A stretch of 14,854 nt of DNA from positions 1-14,854 of the forward strand of contig JAMQCK010000851.1 of NCBI GenBank assembly GCA_024196135.1, read 5' to 3'. The notes beneath the pieces are model-generated. The model saw only the letters and a list, made by a program, of their open reading frames with translations, made no database searches and was not told where the DNA came from. The position numbers were made by a program, and so were the translations under genes. How positions within the stretch are numbered: the first letter of the stretch is position 1; each line of letters opens with the position of its first letter. The stretch is from Pleurotus ostreatus/Saccharomyces cerevisiae fusant (Eukaryota; Opisthokonta). Below, in pieces: positions 8,698-14,854 of this stretch.

Positions 8698-9040
8698 GGA
8701 AGCCTCCTTGCCCAAGACATGAGGCTAACGCCCCGAAGTCGTACCACAATAGCCCCTACGTCGTCCCCCTGGACATCTGGCAACAACGAAGAGAAGTCGG
8801 ACAAACGTCTACACCGCACAATAATAGCGGGACAATGCAAGAAGGAGTCAAAATGTCTGAAGGCATATAGGATATCGTGTACTAGTAGATACAACAAGAA
8901 CTGAGCTGAGGAGCCTGATTACAAAACGAGTATAGATACTTCACTTCGCGTCTACGCACCACTACCTCCCTACTACCACAGCGGACGAGCATTGGACGCT
9001 GGCACGCCGGGTTCCGGGGGCGGCAGGAACGGGGTATGGT

Positions 9041-9986
9041 CTATGAGCCGACGGAGAAGGAATCGCCGCATCCGCAAGCGTCTACCACATTCGGGTTCTT
9101 GAACGTGAACTTCGAGCTGTCGACATCATCTTCTGTCAGCATCCTCCCTCCCTTCAACACCTCGACAAAAACGCACCTCAACGCATCCTCCTTCCAATCC
9201 ATCTCGCTCCCAATGATGCTGAACAGCGCCTTGCTGTCGATCAGCACCTTCACCCCGTCCTGCTCCACCACCTCGTCGAACCGGCCGGGCTTGTCGACGT
9301 ATTCGAGGTGGTAGCTCATGCCCGCGCACCCCTTGTTGCGCACGCCGACGCGGATGAGCTGCGGTGTGGGGGACTTGGAGAGCGTGCGGAGGCGCTCGAC
9401 GGCGGTGGGGGACTGGAGGGTATGACGTTAGTAAGGTTGTGGTGGTGAGCGTAGTGGCGGGACTGGGGTAGGAGGGCTACTGTAGGGAGGACAAGTCCAC
9501 TCACGATCGTCAACGCCGCCTTCTTCGCACGCAACTGCGGCCTGGGACGCTCGGCCCTGGGTGCTGGCGGCGGCGGCGCAGCGGTTTGCGGCGCGCCAGC
9601 ATCTGGCGACAGTGACGCCGCCGGCTCCGGGTCGCGGATCTCTGTCGTGCGTGCAGGACCTGGGAGGGTTGTCAGTATCCTGCCAACGCTATGTAGCCCG
9701 GGTCCTCGCCAGGGCGCACCGATCGTACGGCTGCCTGCACCCTCCATTTACAGTGCACCATACCGATCGGCGTCACCCGGGCACCGTATGCATGCATGAG
9801 CAAGACGAACAACTCACCATTCCCCGGCTGCTTCCCCGGCGTCTCCGGGAGCGGGTGTTGCGGGAGGTCGCGGAGCGCGCTCATCATAGCCCTCCTAACC
9901 GGTACATGCGTGGTCGTGAAGCACGGGTAGAGGAAGGGCAGCGACGAGAAGCGCGCGGCATGCGAGAGGCGGGCAAGAGAGGCCAT
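9041..9986 (-). CDS. ISA1: Mitochondrial iron-sulfur cluster assembly protein ISA1 (A-type carrier)
   Basis: Four exons: 9818-9986, 9505-9659, 9177-9412 and 9041-9116. Introns are 158, 92 and 60 nt, with phases that agree, giving 211 residues. The N-terminus (MASLARLSHAARFSSLPF) is basic, Ser/Ala-rich and free of acidic residues, as in a mitochondrial presequence. A Pro/Ala-rich linker runs to about residue 100. The A-type (HesB/IscA) domain starts at KAALTISPTAVERL (about 102-115). The three cluster-binding cysteines are present: Cys137 in VRNKGCAGMSY and Cys201/Cys203 in DACGCGDSF. The GCAG context points to ISA1 rather than ISA2. With Isa2 and Iba57 the family helps make [4Fe-4S] clusters for aconitase, lipoate synthase and similar enzymes. 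The C-terminal motif has Asp205 where most family members have Glu. The start was chosen for the presequence. Confidence 0.94.
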
Positions 9987-10953
9987 GATGGATTGCTGGC
10001 GTCGGGTGTGAAGGCGTATGGACCGGATACAATGTCGTCCGGTGTATTACTGTGCACGTCCAATTGCGTCTGGCGGTGGATGCTGTCGTCGGACGACGTG
10101 TGCCCAAGAGGTAGTCAGGGAGGGGGAAAGGAGCAACAGCGAGCGTGGACGATGGCGGCGACCAACAAGGCACACTTCAGCACCTGGACGCTCAGCGATA
10201 AAAGTGGGGCGCTTGAGCCGGGGATGACGCTTATACACCCTTGTTTGGGTCTATTGGGGTGGCCTGGGCTTCGTGGAATGCAAGCAATGTGATTGGTCGA
10301 CGGGTGGATTTGGAAGATCGGCGTGACTGAGGCGGCCGTGGGAGTCAAATCGGACGTCGCCGAATGTTCAACCACCCGAGCCTGGGCGCGTTCTTCGACC
10401 CAGTGCGGGACTCGGCGGAGAGCCTTTGTTGTGTCCCCACCATTCGGGAGAATGGAGAGAGTCAATGGGAGTCAGCCCCAGTGGCATCTGAATCCCCTTG
10501 AGGGCCATCGCACGACTTTTGGAGACCTCAAGCAACGCGACTACCTCGACAAGGGCTGGAAGAACCTCTCCGGTCGACTGACCTGACGCAATGGCTACGA
10601 ACACCTCTTGGCATACCGTGGACCGCTGCGTATCGCTGCCTCCTCACAGCTTCACAGACTCGGTGCGAAGACACGGCACCGTCTACACGCCTTCCCAGAT
10701 CCGAGGACTCGCTCGTGCATTCAGCTGCCACCTGGCAAAGGAATCACCTGCTATGCGCTTCCTCATAACTTGCAGCTTGAGTGCATCTGACTGTGGGCCT
10801 TCTCCGCGATCGGCCAGCGATAGAACGCTGGCGATGACACAGCTCACTCGGCTCTCGCTGACTCTGCGCTCGCCATGAGGTCTATTAGACGACAGATAAA
10901 AGTACAAGAAGGGACCAAGAGAAGATGGCATGACAAGCGCCAAATAGGCACAA
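9987..10953. other. Intergenic region upstream of ISA1, no clear gene
   Basis: Should hold the ISA1 promoter (next to 9986) and the RDS3 3' flank (next to 10954). Open frames up to about 115 codons lack recognisable domains. One minus-strand stretch at about 10470-10605 looks coding-like and is listed as a finding. No TATA box is obvious for ISA1. Confidence 0.4.
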
Positions 10954-11860
10954 CTAGCCCTTCTTGAATCCTATGGAACGTATCAGCAAATCCACCTTCA
11001 TACTGGACCAGCCCTTGGGCAGATATGAGACAAAGAAGGGCCGCTCACCCAATCTGCGCCGTTCGTAGAACAGGTCCGTACGACTTGCACCGAGGTTGAC
11101 GATCTTCGGACAGCCATCGCGGTCCTTTTCTAGTCTTGTACATTCGGCGCAGTAGTACGCGTCCGAAATACCTGCGGAGGGCGAAGCCCATGCGCGGATA
11201 ATGAAGGTGAAGGGGTGAAAGAGCGGCCGAGGATGGTAGGGGATGTAAGGTGAGAACATTCGCGGTCGAATGTGGTCGATTGTGAGCGTAGAGAATGAGG
11301 GGAATCGATTGAGGTTGAGGAGGAAGGGAGAAGGGATAGTCAGCGCCAGATCTTGAGAAAGAGGAGAGGAGAAAGTGCGCACCAGGCGAGCCGCAGATGA
11401 TACACCGCCCTCCGTAAGTACCGAAGTTGCATTCGTCGCATATCCGGACTAGCGTCTCGGGGCGGACGTAGGAGTCGCATACGGGGCTGCAGGCAGGGAG
11501 AGAAGATACGTTCGTGAAGAGAGGAGTAGGGGAGGGGGGCGAATTGCGAGAGGGAGAAGTAGATTGATGTATTCGAACAATCCATGCGAACGCGATTGAA
11601 AGTCCTGATCAGCTTGAGAGCATTGACACAGAGTATAAGCCACGCACCACTTCCCGTCGCACTTCTCGCAGAGACGGCCAATGGCTGAGGAAACGGTGTA
11701 AGCCATTGCTCACAGATGGCTGATTTGAAGGCGTAAGAAGAGCGCGCTTACCGATGCCTGGCTGCCTGCGGCACATGATGAGATCTAGAGTATACTATCA
11801 GCTCCAGCTTCAAGCAGAGCAAAAGGAATCGCGCAAACGCACCCGGATGATGCTTCGACA
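10954..11860 (-). CDS. RDS3: RDS3/PHF5A, SF3b subunit of the U2 snRNP
   Basis: Six exons: 11842-11860, 11752-11784, 11648-11684, 11383-11486, 11049-11171 and 10954-10970. Introns are 57, 67, 161, 211 and 78 nt, all phases agree, and the protein is 110 residues, the same length as human PHF5A. It is small and cysteine-rich (Cys11, 23, 26, 30, 33, 46, 49, 58, 61, 72, 75, 85) in CxxC pairs that bind three zinc ions in a knotted fold. Landmarks are [56 protein letters not shown] and the basic tail GFKKG. In SF3b it contacts SF3B1 and helps recognise the intron branch adenosine. Tyr36, which lines the pladienolide pocket in human PHF5A, is conserved. The first and last coding exons (19 and 17 nt) are easily missed by gene finders. 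Identification is essentially certain. Confidence 0.97.
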
Positions 11861-12124
11861 TGGTGATACAAACGAAAGACGGTGTCTTGCGCGAGGGGAA
11901 ACGCTGCAGCAGAATAGCGGAAACGCGGTCCGACTTCCCGACGCGTGACTGCTCGCACGTGCCCACGGTTCGAGAAGTGCCTCGTGGTTTCGAACCAGCA
12001 CCATTACTCCTGCTTGACAGCTCTCTTCCGACTTCAGTGGCGCACAGTATATGGTGACCTCGCGCCAACCTCACTTTTAGACTCCTCATGAAGGGAAGAA
12101 AATCTGGGCGGCCCGCCTTCCCCA

Positions 12125-12162
12125 CCGCGGGCCGCAAACAAGCTCTCTCAGGCGGCCCGCGG
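12125..12162. repeat. 11-bp GC-rich inverted repeat
   Basis: CCGCGGGCCGC at 12125-12135 and its exact reverse complement at 12152-12162 enclose a 16-nt spacer. A further copy of the core GCGGCCCGC lies at 12108-12116. Paired CGG triplets are the kind of site bound by fungal Zn2Cys6 factors, but no specific factor can be named. Confidence 0.6.
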
Positions 12163-12840
12163 CTCTCTTCAGCCTATTCTCTACGACTCCATGTGTATCA
12201 AGCTCTTCCTCCGCGGATCGACACTTTGATAGCTTTTTCCGCCGTCAGAATGTGCGGACGTGAGGATGAAGTGTGGGAGCCCGCGTGGACTGGTCCTGCT
12301 GCGTTGAGCATCTGACTCTTTGGGCTTCCTTTTCTCATGCAATGTTGGGCATCGCGTACTCGAGCAGCGTGCTCCTGCGGCCCGTCTGGACTTTCATCTC
12401 TCTTTGCTTGTTCTCATGCAAATTTTCGCTGTCCTACATATGGTGAGCCCACTACCGATTGCTCGATTATTATGGCTGAGTCCACCTGCAATTATTAGTC
12501 TCGGGCAGTGCTGATCCAAATCACCTTGATTCTTCTGAATATTATAAGCCGTATAGTGCCTTCATTAAGCACAAAATACTATGACTGTATTCTCGTGCCT
12601 CGTCCAACATCGCGTGAGTCGCAGCGTAATTGATCGCACAACATAGAACTGTTCTCTATTCACCCCATTCAACCCTTCCCTTACGCCCGTGGCAACATCT
12701 ATGGCGAGAACGCCGCGCTTTCATGAGCCAGGCGTACGCTGGGTGGCGGATGGTGAGCGTCGTCGCCATGGGTGTGGGCGATTTCTCCGTCGTGCGCCCC
12801 GACGGTTATCCGAGTCTGTCTTTAGGCCTTCGCGAATGTG

Positions 12841-12847
12841 TATATAA
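12841..12847 (+). promoter_or_regulatory. TATA box of the pectate lyase gene
   Basis: TATATAA stands 79-85 nt upstream of the ATG at 12926. Transcription would start roughly 30 nt downstream and give a leader near 50 nt. A strong TATA box fits an inducible secreted-enzyme gene (inference). Confidence 0.7.
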
Positions 12848-12925
12848 GCCCCGGGTAGGTGCAGTTAAGAGCAGGCTTTCGCTCTCCTCTGCAAGTCACC
12901 AGCTCAACCGCCACATACCTTCAAA

Positions 12926-14141
12926 ATGAAGTTCATCTCTGTCTTCCTGTTTGCCATCGTTGCGGCGGTACGTTCTTACCATGGGGCGCGTATGCGAGCG
13001 GTAGCTGACGGACTTGTACTCAGGCTGCGCCCTCCAACAAGATCCTGAGGCGCGCCGACGTCAACGAGACCCCGGCTGTTGGCTACGCTGCTGTTGGCGG
13101 GTATGTTCTCTCATCGCAGTAATTCGTGCACCCTCTTATGTGCATGCAGTACTACTGGCGGCTCTGGTGGTTCCACCACCACCGTCACTTCCCTGGACGA
13201 ACTGGCAGCCGCTGTCGAGGGCAGTGAGGCCAAGATCGTCATCATCTCTGGCACCATCACCGGCAACGAAGTCATCCGCGTTGGCTCGAACACGTCCGTG
13301 CTCGGCGCTGCTGGCTCCTGTACGTTCCCTCTCAGCATGTTCGCGAGCCGAAATTCGCGTACTAAACCTTCCTTCCAGCGCTCGAGGGTGTTGGCCTCCG
13401 CGTTTACAAGGAGGACAATGTGATCCTGCGCAACCTGAAGATCTCGAAGGTCCTTGCCGACGCGGGCGACGCCATCGGCATCCAGGAGGCGTCGAACGTC
13501 TGGGTCGACCACGTTGATCTCTCGTCCGACCGCGACCACGACAAGGACTACTACGACGGCCTGCTCGACATCACGCACGGCTCGAACTACGTCACGGTGA
13601 CCAGCTCGTACCTCCACGACCACTGGAAGGCGTCGCTCGTCGGCCACTCCGACAGCAACGGTGACGAGGACAAGGCCATCACGGGTGAGTAGCCTCCTTC
13701 ACCGACGACACCTCTCTTGGCTAATCGCGTCCGCTCCTAGTCACCTACGCCCTCAACCACTGGGACACGCTCAACTCGCGCACGCCCTCCTTCCGCTTCG
13801 GCACGGGCCATATCTACAACAACTACTTCGTGAACAACAACGACGGGATCAACACCCGCGACGGCGCGCAGCTCCTCGTCGAGGGCAACGTCTGGAGCGG
13901 CGGCAGCGACCCGCTCTACGCGACCGACGAGGGCTTCGCCGTCGCGCGCGACAACGACTTTGGCGGCGGGGAGAACACGGCGCCGGAGGGTACGTGGCAG
14001 CGCAGAACGAACTGATTCTTTGCTGACGCTCACTTCTGCGCAGGCACCTTCACTGAGGCGCCGTACGAGTACTCTCTTCTCGCGACGTCGGATGTTGCTT
14101 CTACGGTCGCCGCCGACGCTGGCCAGACCCTCGACTTCTAA
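12926..14141 (+). CDS. Secreted pectate lyase, polysaccharide lyase family 1
   Basis: Six exons: 12926-12967, 13024-13100, 13150-13319, 13379-13684, 13741-13989 and 14044-14141. Introns of 56, 49, 59, 56 and 54 nt are GT-AG with matching phases, giving 313 residues. The signal peptide is MKFISVFLFAIVAA plus the following Ala residues, encoded by exon 1. A Gly/Ser/Thr-rich stretch (about 39-52) precedes the parallel beta-helix. Family signatures are NVWVDHVDLSSD (about 136-147), YYDGLLDITHGS with the calcium-site acidic residues Asp156 and Asp160, HWKASLVGHSD, and SRTPSFRFGTGHIYNNYF with Arg212 and catalytic-type Arg217. The enzyme cleaves polygalacturonate in plant pectin by calcium-dependent beta-elimination outside the cell. 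All key elements are present, so activity is likely. Pectate rather than pectin specificity is inferred from the acidic calcium site. Confidence 0.95.
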
Positions 14142-14293
14142 GAGAATGCACTGGCATTTGTGATGTATGAGTTTATTCTGTATACGTTGTCTGTATTTCG
14201 CCAGTGGTGAATCCTTATTCCGTTGCGGTGAAACCTGGAGACATTCGGATTAGTACGAGTGTGCGGCGAGATATAGCGCCCACTTGCGCAGGA
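14142..14293. other. Convergent spacer between pectate lyase and the second F-box-type gene
   Basis: 152 nt between the stop codons of two convergent genes. It is AT-rich just after the pectate lyase stop, as expected for a 3' UTR. No terminator-like structure is evident. Confidence 0.5.
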
Positions 14294-14854
14294 TTATGCT
14301 GACAGGCCATCTACTCCATGACCTCTATGAACAAATCTCTCCTGCCTAGACTCGCACGACGCTAGATTGACAAGGATACCCTTCGCCTCCAATTCGCGTC
14401 GCCATTCGCTGGGGATGGCGCACTCGCAGTACTCTGACTGGGGGCACATTTTGGACTCCAGCGTAACGCGCGCCACCGCAGGTCCATCAGTCAAGGCCCA
14501 CCGAGACAACACGAATCTCTTCAAGCTTTCTGCGAGCCCATCCAGCAGCCACACGCCCTGTGCCTCGGTGCGGATCGTGAGATGCTCCAGCGACGGTAAG
14601 GTACGAGGTAGGGTCTCCGTCCTCGACAGAAGTTCGTCTTCGATGGTTGCAGCAGCATCGACGGAAAGGGAAAGTTTCCTCACTCCGAATGCGCGATCGA
14701 GGATGCCTAAGATTGCATCGTGATTGACTTGGTGGCGGACGAGGCGAATGGTCAACTCCTCGAGAGGGTGCGTGCTTGGATGCGAGGAGGAGCGAAATAG
14801 CATATTTTTGACGAATGGCGCGAAGAACAGCTGCACAAGGCGGGGAATCATCAT
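14294..14854 (-). CDS. F-box/LRR-type protein, 3' part only (runs off the window)
   Basis: The frame is open from the right edge to a stop at 14294-14296 and encodes 186 residues. It contains LRR-like segments (HPLEELTIRLV, GVRKLSLSV, LPSLEHLTIRTE). Its C-terminal block, about residues 111-167, aligns without gaps to residues 458-514 of the F-box protein at 756-2327, with 28 of 57 identical by eye. Shared features are LSRWA, a CEC triplet and RELEA(K/R)GILV. The F-box itself would lie beyond the window, so the name rests on this homology. The Met-Met at the edge is probably not the true start, because the matching region of the other gene is internal. Target and role are unknown. Confidence 0.85.
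   Translation of the reverse strand: MMIPRLVQLFFAPFVKNMLFRSSSHPSTHPLEELTIRLVRHQVNHDAILGILDRAFGVRKLSLSVDAAATIEDELLSRTETLPRTLPSLEHLTIRTEAQGVWLLDGLAESLKRFVLSRWALTDGPAVARVTLESKMCPQSEYCECAIPSEWRRELEAKGILVNLASCESRQERFVHRGHGVDGLSA

Larger units (their letters stand above)
8145..9040. other. Intergenic region downstream of ISA1, no gene recognised
   Basis: This stretch lies beyond the ISA1 stop codon. Open frames up to 144 codons exist on the minus strand but lack domains and coding-like composition. It contains a 14-bp palindrome (8547-8560) and a cluster of GGACCCTG words (8623-8693). I see no RNA gene. Confidence 0.45.
11861..12925. promoter_or_regulatory. Divergent promoter region between RDS3 and the pectate lyase
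   Basis: About 1.06 kb separates the start codons of RDS3 (minus) and the pectate lyase (plus). It contains a GC-rich inverted repeat (12125-12162), an AT-rich stretch around 12500-12590 and the pectate lyase TATA box. Open frames are short and unconvincing, so I read it as shared upstream sequence. Confidence 0.5.

Noticed and set aside
8463..8897. 144-codon minus-strand frame over the palindrome and GGACCCTG cluster
   Set aside because: No domain, no splice context and irregular composition; the short repeats explain the long frame better than selection does.
9561..10292. 243-codon plus-strand open frame opposite ISA1
   Set aside because: It overlaps ISA1 exons 1-2 on the other strand, shows no domain and has low-complexity composition; ISA1 has conserved motifs and consistent splicing.
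11975..11999. GTTTCGAACC-like string resembling a tRNA T-arm
   Set aside because: No acceptor stem, D-arm or anticodon arm can be built around it; it is a short chance palindrome.
13111..13647. 178-codon minus-strand open frame across the pectate lyase
   Set aside because: It is antisense to exons 3-4 of a well-supported PL1 gene and crosses introns; its valine/arginine-rich translation is the usual shadow of GC-rich coding DNA.

Overview
The window comes from a filamentous basidiomycete, most likely an agaricomycete (inference). The genes carry many introns, mostly 48-62 nt, with GT-AG ends and frequent CTGAC/CTAAC-like branch sites. At both edges sits an F-box/leucine-rich protein of the kind that is greatly expanded in mushroom-forming fungi. 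I rebuilt each gene by hand from splice sites, reading phase and protein-family motifs. Five genes are spliced and complete, one F-box gene is a single open frame, and one gene is cut by the window edge.

Layout. 756-2327 (+): single-frame F-box/LRR-like protein. 2410-3400 (-): five-exon GDSL (SGNH) esterase that converges on the F-box gene with 82 nt between stop codons. 4153-6380 (-): nine-exon cytochrome P450 with an N-terminal membrane anchor, in the same orientation as the esterase. 6381-9040: a 2.7 kb stretch with no gene I can name, but with two coding-looking minus-strand blocks that share no intact frame, an 18-bp tandem repeat and a perfect palindrome. 9041-9986 (-): mitochondrial iron-sulfur assembly protein ISA1 in four exons. 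9987-10953: no clear gene, one coding-like minus-strand stretch. 10954-11860 (-): six-exon RDS3/PHF5A, a 110-residue SF3b splicing subunit. 11861-12925: divergent promoter region with a GC-rich inverted repeat and a TATA box. 12926-14141 (+): secreted pectate lyase (polysaccharide lyase family 1) in six exons. 14294-14854 (-): 3' part of a second F-box-type gene, paralogous to the first.

The genes do not form an obvious pathway. Two are conserved housekeeping genes (ISA1, RDS3). The pectate lyase is a secreted plant cell-wall enzyme. The P450 and the GDSL esterase are accessory metabolism genes that stand in tandem, but nothing shows that they cooperate. I see no convincing new multi-gene system. 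The most useful points are the paralogous F-box genes bracketing the window, the P450 with proline in place of the usual I-helix threonine, and the degraded-looking blocks in the large gap. All coordinates and motif counts were made by eye; no search was run.
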